From an uncultured Flavobacteriales bacterium (lineage in GTDB: Bacteria; Bacteroidota; Bacteroidia; Flavobacteriales_D; Parvicellaceae): a stretch of 64,000 nucleotides of DNA. The notes below the pieces were generated by a model. The model saw only the letters and a program-made list of their open reading frames with translations, was not told the DNA's origin and did not search any database. The stretch lies in NCBI GenBank assembly GCA_943788115.1, contig CALSPA010000002.1, positions 1-64,000 of the forward strand, given 5' to 3'. Of this stretch, positions 9,318-18,790 are shown in pieces; within the stretch, counting starts at the first letter, position 1, and each line of letters opens with the position of its first letter. The translations under genes were made by a program, and so were the position numbers.

Positions 9318-10436
9318 ATGAATTTTATAGTTTCAAGCACTTCTCTACTTAAACAATTACAAGCTGTTGGTGGAGTACTTAATAGCAGTAATACATTGCC
9401 AATTTTAGACAATTTCCTTTTCGAAATTAATGGTAAAACTCTTACTGTATTTGCATCTGATTTAGAATCAACAATGACTACAACAATTGATGTTGAAGCA
9501 AAGAAAGATGGCAATATTGCTGTCCCAGCTAAACTAGTTTTAGATATTTTAAAAACATTTCCTGAACAACCCTTAACTTTTAGTGTTGACGAAAAGACAA
9601 TGGGAATTGAAATTTCTGCAGATTCAGGTAAATATAAACTTAGTGGTTATAATGGAGAGGAATTTCCTAAAATTCCTGTAATTGAAAACCCTTCTAATGT
9701 TGAATTAGAGTGTAGTGTGGTTCAAAGAGCTATTGATAAAACTATTTTTGCATCTGGAAATGATGATTTAAGACCTGTTATGAGTGGTATTTTCACTCAA
9801 TTAAGCTCTGATGGGATCACTTTTGTTGCTACCGATGCTCATAAATTAGTTTGCTATAAAAGAATTGATGTTAAAGTTGCCGATTCTGCTTCTTTTATAA
9901 TGCCTAAAAAACCAATGAACCTTTTGAAAAGTTTACTTGGCTCGGCTACTGGGAAAATAAAAATTGAATACAATGAATCAAACGCTAAGTTTGAGTTTCA
10001 AAATTACACATTAATATGTAGACTTATTGATGGTAAATATCCGAATTACGAAGCTGTTATCCCTAGTGAGAATCCGAACACTTTAACTATTGACAGAGCA
10101 TCTTTTGCTCAATCTATAAAGAGAGTTTCCATATTTGCAAATAAAACAACCCATCAAGTTAAGTTGAGAATATCTGGAAGTGAACTTGCTATTTTCGCAG
10201 AAGATATTGATTTCTCAAATGAAGCTAATGAAAGGTTAACTTGCTCATACGTAGGTAATGATATGGAGATAGGTTTTAACTCTAGGTTTCTTCTTGAAAT
10301 GTTAAATAACATTGACACTGAAAACGTAAACCTTGAATTAAGTGCCCCTAACAGAGCCGGTATTTTATTGCCAGATAATAATGAAGAGGGTGAAGATTTA
10401 CTAATGCTAGTAATGCCAGTAATGCTTAATAATTAA
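9318..10436 (+). CDS. dnaN: DNA polymerase III beta subunit (sliding clamp)
   Basis: DnaN is the ring clamp that tethers DNA polymerase III. The 372-residue length is standard and the three-domain clamp is visible: domain 1 from MNFIVSSTSLLKQLQAVGGV, domain 2 with the conserved FATDAHKLV-like VATDAHKLVCYKR, and domain 3 ending in a MPVMLNN tail, matching the usual C-terminal 'MPM' motif. The gene lies 93 bases after the DUF4340 gene with its own -7 box. dnaA is not nearby, so this is not recognisably an origin region. Neighbourhood with gldG is familiar in Flavobacteriia. Confidence 0.97.
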   Translation: MNFIVSSTSLLKQLQAVGGVLNSSNTLPILDNFLFEINGKTLTVFASDLESTMTTTIDVEAKKDGNIAVPAKLVLDILKTFPEQPLTFSVDEKTMGIEISADSGKYKLSGYNGEEFPKIPVIENPSNVELECSVVQRAIDKTIFASGNDDLRPVMSGIFTQLSSDGITFVATDAHKLVCYKRIDVKVADSASFIMPKKPMNLLKSLLGSATGKIKIEYNESNAKFEFQNYTLICRLIDGKYPNYEAVIPSENPNTLTIDRASFAQSIKRVSIFANKTTHQVKLRISGSELAIFAEDIDFSNEANERLTCSYVGNDMEIGFNSRFLLEMLNNIDTENVNLELSAPNRAGILLPDNNEEGEDLLMLVMPVMLNN

Positions 10437-10440
10437 GCTT

Positions 10441-11688
10441 CTATTTCTTAAAATTTAAGATTGTACTCTCAATTATAGAAATACACTCGTCCATCTGGTC
10501 TTCGTTGATAACTAATGGGGGAGCAAATCTTATAATATTCCCATGAGTTGGTTTGGCTAATAGTCCATTATCTCTTAATGCTAAGCAAATATCATAAGCT
10601 GTTGTGCTTTCAGGTGAGTCATTAATAATGATAGCATTTAACAACCCTTTACCTCTTACTTTCTCAACTAAATCAGTTTTAGAAATTAATGAATTCATTC
10701 CATTCCTAAATCTTTCCCCTAATACATTTGCGTTATTTGCCAAATCTTCTTCGATAACAACCTCAAGAGCTTTTTTAGCAACAACACAGGCTAAAGGATT
10801 ACCACCAAAAGTAGAACCGTGCTCACCAGGCTGAATACATAACATAACATCATCATCTGCTAATACTGCAGAAACAGGAAAAACCCCGCCAGAAATTGCT
10901 TTACCAAGTATAAGAATATCCGGTCTTGCATCTTCGTAATCTGTAGCTAACATTTTACCTGTTCTTGCTATTCCAGTTTGAACTTCATCAGCAATGAAAA
11001 GCACGTTATATTTTGTACATAAATCTCTAACACCTTTTAAATAACCTTCATCTGGCACAACTACCCCAGCTTCACCTTGAATAGGTTCTACCATAAATGC
11101 TGCAACATTAGGATCTTTCAAAGTAGTTTCTAATGTTTCTAAATCATTGTAAGGAATTAATTCATAACCAGGCATATATGGTCCAAATCCTTTAAATGAA
11201 ACTGGATCATCAGAACTTGAAATAGCAGCTAATGTTCTACCCCAAAAGTTTCCTTTTGCAAAAATAATTTTTGCTTGATTTTCGGGTATTCCTTTTTTTA
11301 AATACCCCCATTTTCTAGCTAATTTATTTGCAGTTTCACCACCCTCAACACCAGTATTCATTGGCAAGACTTTTTCGTAACCAAATAAATCTGTTATAAA
11401 TTTCTCATATTCTCCTAGGATATTATTATGAAAAGCTCTTGAGGTTAGCGTCAAAACAGAAGCTTGATCATTAAGAGCTTTGATTATTTTAGGGTGACAA
11501 TGACCTTGATTAACTGCTGAATAAGCAGATAAAAAATCAAAATATCTTTTACCTTCACAATCCCATAAATATATACCTTCTCCTTTAGAAAGCACAACTG
11601 GAAGGGGATGATAGTTGTGAGCTCCGTATTTGTCTTCTAATTGTATTGCTTCTTCTGATGAAATGGTTTTGTTTAAATTTGAATTCAT
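10441..11688 (-). CDS. rocD: Ornithine--oxo-acid transaminase
   Basis: A class III PLP aminotransferase of 415 residues that converts ornithine and 2-oxoglutarate to glutamate-5-semialdehyde and glutamate. Diagnostic segments are [20 protein letters not shown] near the start, [15 protein letters not shown] with the PLP-contacting Asp, and [16 protein letters not shown] with the Schiff-base lysine. The YHPLPVV and [11 protein letters not shown] forms are those of ornithine aminotransferase rather than acetylornithine or GABA enzymes. It converges on dnaN with only four bases between stop codons. No operon partner is evident. Confidence 0.94.
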   Translation of the reverse strand: MNSNLNKTISSEEAIQLEDKYGAHNYHPLPVVLSKGEGIYLWDCEGKRYFDFLSAYSAVNQGHCHPKIIKALNDQASVLTLTSRAFHNNILGEYEKFITDLFGYEKVLPMNTGVEGGETANKLARKWGYLKKGIPENQAKIIFAKGNFWGRTLAAISSSDDPVSFKGFGPYMPGYELIPYNDLETLETTLKDPNVAAFMVEPIQGEAGVVVPDEGYLKGVRDLCTKYNVLFIADEVQTGIARTGKMLATDYEDARPDILILGKAISGGVFPVSAVLADDDVMLCIQPGEHGSTFGGNPLACVVAKKALEVVIEEDLANNANVLGERFRNGMNSLISKTDLVEKVRGKGLLNAIIINDSPESTTAYDICLALRDNGLLAKPTHGNIIRFAPPLVINEDQMDECISIIESTILNFKK

Positions 11689-11762
11689 GGTCTTGTAAAT
11701 AATAATTTTCGATTACGAATTTAATAATTTTAAATCTACTATTATCTATTATTGATTTGAAT

Positions 11763-11793
11763 TTTGAATAGGTTTTATTAATTATCATATTTG
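11763..11793 (+). promoter_or_regulatory. Bacteroidota-type promoter for ttcA
   Basis: TTTG at 11763-11766, a 19-base spacer, and CATATTTG at 11786-11793, one base off the TAnnTTTG consensus. Transcription would begin near 11800, only a few bases before the TTG start codon at 11808. The spacing is exactly that known for the primary sigma factor of this phylum. Confidence 0.55.
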
Positions 11794-11807
11794 CAGAAAT
11801 TACAGGT

Positions 11808-12617
11808 TTGAAAACAGATTCTGATTTTATAAAAATTCAAAAGCAGCTTAGAACTTCCGTTTGGAATGCGATGCAAGAGTTTAAAATGATTGCAAACGGA
11901 GACAGAATTATGGTTTGTATTTCTGGTGGAAAAGATAGCTATACAATGCTTGATATTCTTGTTCACTTTCAAAAACATTCTGACATTAATTTTGAGTTGA
12001 TAGCTGTAAATTTAGACCAAAAGCAGCCAGGGTTTCCTGAGGAAGTACTCCCAAACTATTTGACAGAAAAAAGTATTCCGTTTGAAATAGTTGAAAGAGA
12101 TACTTATAGTGTTGTAAAAGAAAAGGTTCCTGAGGGTAAAACTACTTGTAGTTTATGCTCTAGATTAAGACGTGGAATTCTTTACGATACAGCTAGAAGA
12201 TTAAAATGTAATGTTTTAGCATTAGGTCATCATCGTGAAGATATTCTTGAGACATTCTTTTTGAATTTGTTTTTTAGTGGAAAACTAGAAACAATGCCTC
12301 CAAAATATAGAATTGATAACGGTGATCTTGATGTTATTAGACCTTTAGCTTTTTGTAAAGAAGAAACCATTTCTAACTATTCAATTTTCAAGAATTACCC
12401 CATTATACCTTGTAATTTATGTGGTTCTCAGCCTCAACTTCAACGTCAAGCTATTAAAGAATTATTAATTAAATGGGAGGATAAATTTCCTAATAGAAAA
12501 GCAATTATGTTAAATGCATTAAGAAATGTTTCTCCATCACACTTATTGGATACAGATCTATTTGATTTTTTGGATTTAGATCAATCAGTTAAAGATGACA
12601 GCCATCTTGTTATCTAA
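11808..12617 (+). CDS. ttcA: tRNA 2-thiocytidine biosynthesis protein TtcA
   Basis: TtcA thiolates C32 of certain tRNAs using ATP and an iron-sulfur cluster. The sequence shows the PP-loop ATP-binding motif [13 protein letters not shown] and the paired cysteine motifs [10 protein letters not shown] (C-x2-C) and PCNLCGSQ (C-x2-C) that bind the cluster, plus [18 protein letters not shown]. Length 269 is normal. The start is TTG at 11808; no in-frame ATG precedes the conserved region, and the promoter ends only 14 bases upstream. The stop codon overlaps that of convergent porQ by four bases. Confidence 0.94.
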   Translation: MKTDSDFIKIQKQLRTSVWNAMQEFKMIANGDRIMVCISGGKDSYTMLDILVHFQKHSDINFELIAVNLDQKQPGFPEEVLPNYLTEKSIPFEIVERDTYSVVKEKVPEGKTTCSLCSRLRRGILYDTARRLKCNVLALGHHREDILETFFLNLFFSGKLETMPPKYRIDNGDLDVIRPLAFCKEETISNYSIFKNYPIIPCNLCGSQPQLQRQAIKELLIKWEDKFPNRKAIMLNALRNVSPSHLLDTDLFDFLDLDQSVKDDSHLVI

Positions 12618-13675
12618 TCTTGTTTATAGAAGCCATCTAGCTTAGGAGAACTACCAAACTTAGTAGCTATTGTAATGTGATTAGAAGTGCCAGCAAAATG
12701 ATATTTAGCATTTGAATAGCTAATTTTTATTTTTTTTACTTTAAACCCAATTCCCCAAGAAATACCAGTTGTTCCAGGTCTTGAAATCGGTGTCATTTCA
12801 AACCTTCGTTTAAAATCATAACCAAACCTTAAATGAAAGTTTTTAGAAAGTAAAAATTCTGTTCCGATTACAATATGATTAAAAAATTGATTCAGAAAAC
12901 TAGGATAATCAATTGCAATAGGTGAACCAGTAAGCGGATCAATTGATTGTTGAGTTAAAGGGTCAAAATATGTTAAATTCCATCTTTGTAAATCATGATA
13001 TGTAAAAGTAAATCTAAAAGGTGCATGCCCCAGTTTTTTACTTACACCTAAATTTATAGCAAAAGGCAACGGCTCTCTATTGTTCTTTTGGTAAGATTTC
13101 AATTGCAATCCTAAATTTTGAAAAATTAAACCAGCACCGAATTCTTTTGCTCTATTTTGATAATTTATAGCAAAATCCATTGCAATCGCATATGCGGAAT
13201 AGGATTCTAAAAAGCTTCCTCCAAATTTCAAATTTGTTCCAATAGAAAAATTACTATCTAAAGGTCTTCCTAGTCCTGCTTGTAATAAGATTTCATTTGC
13301 ACTAAATTGACTTCCGTTTCTTTGGCCTGAAGCATCAGCATATTCAAATTTCCCATAATTAGCATACATTACAGAAGTGCTTAGTGTTCCAATATTTTTC
13401 AAATAATGAGCGTATGATGAATAACCATAATCACTATCTGCAAAATAATTGACATAGTTTAAATTGAATTGACCGTGATGATTAACATTTAAAACAGAAG
13501 GATTATTCACTCCTAATGTTGCATCATTATCATATAACGAAATTGCATACCCACCTAATGCTTCCAATCTAGCAGAATTGCTAAAACGCATGAAATCAAA
13601 AGTGTAAAGTCCACCATTTTGAGCAACAACATTTACAAATAGGAAAAAAGGCAGTATAAATCTTATTAGATTCAT
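12614..13675 (-). CDS. porQ: Type IX secretion system protein PorQ
   Basis: PorQ is an outer-membrane beta-barrel protein of the T9SS, acting near the PorU/PorV/PorZ attachment complex. The protein has a signal peptide (FLFVNVVAQ), the family opening [22 protein letters not shown], the NNPSVLN turn, and a series of alternating barrel strands with aromatic girdles to the end. I place the start at ATG 13675; a TTG precedes it. Length about 353 fits the family. It converges on ttcA (four-base overlap) and follows ychF by about 30 bases on the same strand. Confidence 0.85.
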   Translation of the reverse strand: MNLIRFILPFFLFVNVVAQNGGLYTFDFMRFSNSARLEALGGYAISLYDNDATLGVNNPSVLNVNHHGQFNLNYVNYFADSDYGYSSYAHYLKNIGTLSTSVMYANYGKFEYADASGQRNGSQFSANEILLQAGLGRPLDSNFSIGTNLKFGGSFLESYSAYAIAMDFAINYQNRAKEFGAGLIFQNLGLQLKSYQKNNREPLPFAINLGVSKKLGHAPFRFTFTYHDLQRWNLTYFDPLTQQSIDPLTGSPIAIDYPSFLNQFFNHIVIGTEFLLSKNFHLRFGYDFKRRFEMTPISRPGTTGISWGIGFKVKKIKISYSNAKYHFAGTSNHITIATKFGSSPKLDGFYKQD

Positions 13676-13705
13676 CAAGTCTATAACGAATGATTTACGA
13701 TAAAA

Positions 13706-14803
13706 TTATACATTAAATCTGAAATGCATTACATCTCCATCAGCAGGTAAATATTCTTTACCTTGAACTTGTAATTTTCCTGCTTCTTTAACAGCGTTTT
13801 CTGAGCCATATTTAACATAGTCTTTATATCCTATAACTTCAGCTCTTATGAAACCTTTTTCAAAATCAGTATGAATAACACCAGCTGCTTGTGGAGCAGT
13901 CATTCCTTTATTTATGGTCCATGCTCTAACTTCTTTTACCCCTGCAGTAAAATATGTTTGCAAATTTAGAAGGCTGTAGGCATATCTAATTAATTTACTA
14001 ACACCAGGCTCATCTAAACCAATATCATTCAAAAATTCTTTTCTTTCTTCAAAAGTATCTAACTCAGAAATATCAGCTTCAATTCCAGCTCCTAAAATTA
14101 AAACCTGTGCAGATTCTTTTGAAACAGCAGACTTTACTATATCAACATATTTATTTCCATTAACTACAGAACCTTCATCAACATTGCACAAATACAAGAC
14201 AGGCTTAATAGTTAAAAGTTGAAGTTCATTGGCAATAATTAACTGTTCTTTTTCCAATTCAAGTGACCGTGCAGAATTACCACTTTCTAGATGGTTTTTT
14301 AATAACTCATAAACCGAAAAAATTTTGCTAGCATCTTTATCACCTGTTTTGGCTTTTCTTTCGACACCGCCCATTTTCTTTTCAACGGTTTCCAAATCTT
14401 TAAGCTGAAGTTCCATATCAATAACTTCTTTATCTCTGACAGGATCTACACTTCCATCAACATGTACAACATTACCATCGTCAAAGCAACGTAAAACATG
14501 TATAATTGCATCTACCTCTCTAATATTAGCTAAAAATTGATTCCCTAAGCCTTCACCCTTATGCGCTCCCTTAACTAAGCCTGCAATATCAACAATTTCT
14601 ATTGTTGTTGGAATTACTCTCTCTGGATTTACAAGCTCTTCTAGCTTATTTAATCTTTCATCAGGAACGGTAATGGTACCAACATTAGGTTCGATTGTGC
14701 AAAAAGGGAAATTTGCAGATTGAGCTTTTGCATTTGAAAGACAATTAAACAAAGTTGATTTACCAACATTAGGTAATCCAACAATACCACATTTTAAAGC
14801 CAT
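13706..14803 (-). CDS. ychF: Ribosome-associated ATPase YchF (Obg family)
   Basis: YchF/OLA1 is an Obg-like P-loop protein that prefers ATP, binds ribosomes and takes part in stress responses. The G motifs are clear: G1 [17 protein letters not shown], then [14 protein letters not shown]3 [20 protein letters not shown], and a divergent G4 (CNVDEGS in place of NKxD), the hallmark of ATP rather than GTP preference. The C-terminal TGS domain is present ([31 protein letters not shown]). Length 365 is standard. Confidence 0.97.
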   Translation of the reverse strand: MALKCGIVGLPNVGKSTLFNCLSNAKAQSANFPFCTIEPNVGTITVPDERLNKLEELVNPERVIPTTIEIVDIAGLVKGAHKGEGLGNQFLANIREVDAIIHVLRCFDDGNVVHVDGSVDPVRDKEVIDMELQLKDLETVEKKMGGVERKAKTGDKDASKIFSVYELLKNHLESGNSARSLELEKEQLIIANELQLLTIKPVLYLCNVDEGSVVNGNKYVDIVKSAVSKESAQVLILGAGIEADISELDTFEERKEFLNDIGLDEPGVSKLIRYAYSLLNLQTYFTAGVKEVRAWTINKGMTAPQAAGVIHTDFEKGFIRAEVIGYKDYVKYGSENAVKEAGKLQVQGKEYLPADGDVMHFRFNV

Positions 14804-14860
14804 AAAATTTATAGATTAAGTTAGCTATAGAGTTAGTAGAAAATTATTATAAAATTGGAA

Positions 14861-17353
14861 TTATTTATTATTGAAAATATTAACAGTACCTGTAGCTTCT
14901 TTAGTTCCACTATTATATGTTAACACATAAAAATATGTTCCATCAGCAAGAGGTTTATTATTCATATTAACACCATTCCAATTGTTAGTATATGCTTCTG
15001 TTTTGTATACTACCCTTCCCCACCTGTTAAATACTTTAAGATTAACATCATTGTAATTATTGGCGAATTGAGTGTAGAAAAAGTCATTAACACCATCTCC
15101 ATTTGGGGATATAACATTGGGTATTTGGCATGATTCAGCAACTATTTGAAGGTTATCGGTTGCTATTCCACAAAAGTTTTCTGCTGAAACAGAATAATCA
15201 TAAACACCATCTATTAATGAATTAGTGACAAGAACTACAGTGTCTCCAGTAGCAACTGAATTACCACTAGCATCAAACCAAGTATATGTTGCATCTTCAA
15301 TAGTATTTGAAATTATAGCAATAGTTACATCATTACCTACACATATTGTGTCAAAAGGAGGCGTTTCAACATTTGGATCAGCAACAAAAACTAATTCATG
15401 GCTCAAGGTATCTTGACAATAATTATCAAAAAAGTTTAGCACGTAAGTTCCATAAGAATCTACTTCTATAAATGGATTTAAAACTGTTGGATTTGAAAAT
15501 GTTAAATTCCCTGTTCCAGAATAGCTCCACTCCCCACCACTAGTAGCTGTCATTCCTACATATTGTAATTCAACGTCACAAATAGAAGTATCCCCAAGCA
15601 TTGTCGGCCCAGGTGTAACAAATACATTTATAGTTGTATCATAACTACAACCAAAATTATCTTCTACTTCAAAAGTATATGATGAAATTCCAGTAGAAGA
15701 AGGTAAAATAACAACAGTAGTGTCATCATCAATTATAATAGTAGGATCAGCATACCAAAATTCATTAGTAATTAAAGGTGTATAAAACTCAGTGTTTGGA
15801 TTTAGAGTGTCGTTAAAATAAATACCCCATTCACAAATATAACCGTCATCAATCCCTAAATTATCTCTTACTGTTAGTGTCCAAGTTCCATTAATTGGGC
15901 AACCAGCCATTGCAGGAATAAATGCTTGTTCTGGTTGATACGTGCCTGGAGTTACCATTGTTCCAGTAGACGGTCCAGTTGCAGCTGTTGTAGTATAACC
16001 GTTATTCCAAGAAGGAAGTGCTCCTGCTTGCATAGAAAAACAATATTCTTCGCAAACACCAATGTTACCAGTATTGTTATCCCAAGCTCCACCTAAATAA
16101 GTACCTCCACCTCCAAAACCGCCAGCAAATAAACCAGAACCAGTATAACTATTAAAAATATTAACACTTTGACCTGATGGACATTCTAGCATCATCTCTA
16201 AATCTCCTAAATATGAATGTTCAATTTTCATACAAATTTTTTCTATATCTCCAGGGTTTTGTAATGTTCCACCTGCAGTAAATCCTGCAATTGGAATATC
16301 AGTTGTGTAGTTTTGACCTGATCCATCTGGAAGATAGGTTTGAGCACCGAATACACCCCCTATAGGAAAGTTAGTAGAAACAGGATCAACACCAACTGTG
16401 TCTGAGACTGTTACCCCACCAAATAATTGTGTAGCAAGCCCTAAACACAAAGTGTCTTGTAAGGCCATACAAGTAGCGAAACTCGGAATTGTAGACACTC
16501 TGACTCTGGAAGATAAATAATTAAAAATTCCATAAGAATCTTCAACTTTCATTTGAACAAAATATCCATTTCTTGCTGGTGGAACAAACAATACTGAGTC
16601 TCCAGTAACAATTGTTCCATCACTAAATTCCCAAGTCGTAGTATGATTCGTTGATTGCATGTATCCTCCTCCACTAAGAGCTGCACTATCACCACCAGGT
16701 TCATATGGAAAATATGGTGTAGCTACAAAAAATACTGAATCACCTAAACAAACGTCAACATATCCAGTGTCAGAAGGTAAAATATCATTAATGTTATCAC
16801 CAGAACCATTTGATTCTCCAAATGTATATGCTACCATATGATTTGTAAATGGTTGTTGAAGATTGGAACATGATATATTTCCATCCCAACCAGCTCCCTC
16901 AACAGATGCATCACTAATGAAGTCAATTGTAAGACATCCAGATGTATTTGACCAACTAGCAGGAACATTTAAACCGTTAGGAGTAATTACATTATTTAAT
17001 TTAGCCAATAAAGGACTGGCATTAGTTGGACCATCGTAAACGAATATTGTATCTGATGCATCTACATCAAATAAATAACCTGCATTAGTAGCAAAAACTG
17101 CAACTACTTTTGAACCTGTAGCATCAGGACAAAATGTAATAGATTCATTTTCATTGGCTGAATATGGTGAACCTGAACCACCGGCATCATGAAAATTTTG
17201 AATTGAACCATTATTGAAATCTGTAGAACAACCACATGCTCCATTAGAAGTTGAAGATGTCCAATCTTGATCGTTAATATTTACATCGGGCTGAGCCCAT
17301 GATGTAATAGATATTAAAATACTAAATGGTAGTGTGAAAATTAAATTTTTCAT
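14861..17353 (-). CDS. Large secreted protein with CUB-like, PKD-like and P domains and a type B T9SS sorting domain
   Basis: An 830-residue exported protein. After a signal peptide (to SWAQ) there is a Cys-rich CUB-like domain (about 35-165), a PKD-like Ig fold (about 200-290), a proprotein-convertase P domain (about 340-515, with KIEHSYLGDLEMMLECPSG and GTWTLTVRDNLGIDDG), more Ig-like segments, and a C-terminal gliding-associated CTD (about 745-830) with PNVISPNGDGVNDFF, VFNRWGRVVYK, WNG and LADGTYFYVL. That CTD is the type B (CHU_C) T9SS signal, so the protein is probably anchored at or released from the cell surface. Its role is likely adhesion or matrix. It starts inside the stop of the preceding small gene (ATGA). 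Confidence 0.92.
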   Translation of the reverse strand: MKNLIFTLPFSILISITSWAQPDVNINDQDWTSSTSNGACGCSTDFNNGSIQNFHDAGGSGSPYSANENESITFCPDATGSKVVAVFATNAGYLFDVDASDTIFVYDGPTNASPLLAKLNNVITPNGLNVPASWSNTSGCLTIDFISDASVEGAGWDGNISCSNLQQPFTNHMVAYTFGESNGSGDNINDILPSDTGYVDVCLGDSVFFVATPYFPYEPGGDSAALSGGGYMQSTNHTTTWEFSDGTIVTGDSVLFVPPARNGYFVQMKVEDSYGIFNYLSSRVRVSTIPSFATCMALQDTLCLGLATQLFGGVTVSDTVGVDPVSTNFPIGGVFGAQTYLPDGSGQNYTTDIPIAGFTAGGTLQNPGDIEKICMKIEHSYLGDLEMMLECPSGQSVNIFNSYTGSGLFAGGFGGGGTYLGGAWDNNTGNIGVCEEYCFSMQAGALPSWNNGYTTTAATGPSTGTMVTPGTYQPEQAFIPAMAGCPINGTWTLTVRDNLGIDDGYICEWGIYFNDTLNPNTEFYTPLITNEFWYADPTIIIDDDTTVVILPSSTGISSYTFEVEDNFGCSYDTTINVFVTPGPTMLGDTSICDVELQYVGMTATSGGEWSYSGTGNLTFSNPTVLNPFIEVDSYGTYVLNFFDNYCQDTLSHELVFVADPNVETPPFDTICVGNDVTIAIISNTIEDATYTWFDASGNSVATGDTVVLVTNSLIDGVYDYSVSAENFCGIATDNLQIVAESCQIPNVISPNGDGVNDFFYTQFANNYNDVNLKVFNRWGRVVYKTEAYTNNWNGVNMNNKPLADGTYFYVLTYNSGTKEATGTVNIFNNK

Positions 17354-17730
17354 TTATTCATTTCTGTTGATATATGTTGACCTGACTTAACAACTAATAA
17401 TAAGTCCTTATCTTTAACTTTAAAATACTGATAATCATTTTCTAACAGCTCAATTTCAAGTTTAAAAAAATTGAAATTTTCAACATCGTCAATTTCTATA
17501 GTTCCTGAAATTCTTTCAGAGAAATCTTTTGATTTTGATGTTTCAACAAAATAAAAAGCATGGTCTAAGCAGTATTCAATCAACTGAATTCTATAAGGCT
17601 CTTCTTCTATTATTTCGCTAATTTCATTTGCACTAAAAAGTTCTAAAAGTCTAGCATCATAGTTGGAATTGCTTTGAGCTGTTAAAATTGTTGAAATAAT
17701 TAGAAAGGATGCAATAAAAATATTTTTCAT
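17350..17730 (-). CDS. Small exported protein of unknown function, coupled to the T9SS cargo gene
   Basis: A 126-residue protein with a signal peptide (MKNIFIASFLIISTILTAQ). The mature part is acidic with alternating hydrophobics (LLELFSANEISEIIEEEPYR, FFKLEIELLENDYQYFKVKD), a mixed alpha/beta pattern without recognised motifs. Its stop codon overlaps the start of the large type-B-CTD protein by four bases (ATGA), so the two are translationally coupled. I infer that it helps or decorates the secreted partner, but no family is recognised. Confidence 0.75.
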   Translation of the reverse strand: MKNIFIASFLIISTILTAQSNSNYDARLLELFSANEISEIIEEEPYRIQLIEYCLDHAFYFVETSKSKDFSERISGTIEIDDVENFNFFKLEIELLENDYQYFKVKDKDLLLVVKSGQHISTEMNK

Positions 17731-17847
17731 GGTTAATTATATTAAGGGGTTAAATTTAGTTAATTCTTGCAAATAATAGAAATTAGATTTGTCGCATAAA
17801 TTGTTGATAACATTTAGTGATTATTCAATAGAATTTACTTAATCATA

Positions 17848-17878
17848 TTTATTGGTAAAAAGTATTCACTTACTTTTG
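17848..17878 (+). promoter_or_regulatory. Promoter for the transketolase operon
   Basis: TTTA (17848-17851), 19 bases, then TACTTTTG (17871-17878), a full TAnnTTTG match. The first start codon is 22 bases further on. The -33 element is one base off consensus. Confidence 0.5.
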
Positions 17879-17899
17879 ACGTAAATTTAATTATATAGG

Positions 17900-18751
17900 A
17901 TGCACAAAGAAAAAATAAATCAATTAAATGCCTTTAGTTCTCAAATAAGAAGAGATATTGTCAGAATGGTTCATGCTCAAAACTCTGGTCACCCAGGTGG
18001 TTCATTGGGCTGTGTAGAATATTTTACTGCACTTTACAACGAAGTTATGACACACCATCCAAAACCATTTAATATGGACGGCAACAATGAAGATTTATTT
18101 TTCTTATCTAATGGTCATATTTCCCCAGTTTTTTATGCAACTTTAGCTAGGACTGGCTATTTCCCTATTGAAGAATTAAATACATTTAGAATGATAGACT
18201 CTAGACTTCAAGGCCACCCTACAACTCATGAAGGGTTACCTGGTGTTAGAGTTGCCAGTGGTTCATTAGGTCAAGGCTTAAGCGTTGCAATAGGTGCTGC
18301 ACTTTCAAAAAAAGCAAATAACGACAACAGCATTGTTTACACCCTGCATGGAGATGGTGAGTTACAAGAAGGGCAAATATGGGAAGCCGCAATGTATGCA
18401 GCTTCAAATAATGTAGATAATTTAATATCTACTATCGATTATAATGGCAGACAGATAGATGGAGATGTTGATGATGTACTATCACTTGGTAATTTAAAAT
18501 CAAAATGGCTTGCTTTTGGTTGGGATGTTCTTGAAACAAATGGAAATAATATTGAAGTATTAATGTCTACTCTAGAAATTGCTAAAACAAAAACTGGTAA
18601 AGGAAAACCCATTATGATTATAATGGAAACTGAAATGGGCTTTGGTGTTGATTATATGATGGGAAGTCATAAATGGCACGGTGTAGCTCCTAATGATGAT
18701 CAACTTAAGGTTGCTCTTAATCAATTGGAAGAATCTTTAGGAGATTATTAA
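17900..18751 (+). CDS. Transketolase, N-terminal subunit
   Basis: The thiamine-diphosphate-binding half of a split transketolase (283 residues), working in the non-oxidative pentose phosphate pathway. It shows the early motif NSGHPGGSLGCVEYF, LSNGHISPVFYATLA, GSLGQGLSVAIGAAL and the ThDP motif GDGELQEGQIWEAAMYA, ending with the N(G) region TIDYNGRQIDG. It needs the C-terminal subunit encoded at 20172. Unusually, a VWA protein gene lies between the two halves. A good promoter precedes it. Confidence 0.94.
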   Translation: MHKEKINQLNAFSSQIRRDIVRMVHAQNSGHPGGSLGCVEYFTALYNEVMTHHPKPFNMDGNNEDLFFLSNGHISPVFYATLARTGYFPIEELNTFRMIDSRLQGHPTTHEGLPGVRVASGSLGQGLSVAIGAALSKKANNDNSIVYTLHGDGELQEGQIWEAAMYAASNNVDNLISTIDYNGRQIDGDVDDVLSLGNLKSKWLAFGWDVLETNGNNIEVLMSTLEIAKTKTGKGKPIMIIMETEMGFGVDYMMGSHKWHGVAPNDDQLKVALNQLEESLGDY

Positions 18752-18790
18752 TTATTCAATTTTGGAATTATTATTGTTACTAAAACTTTG

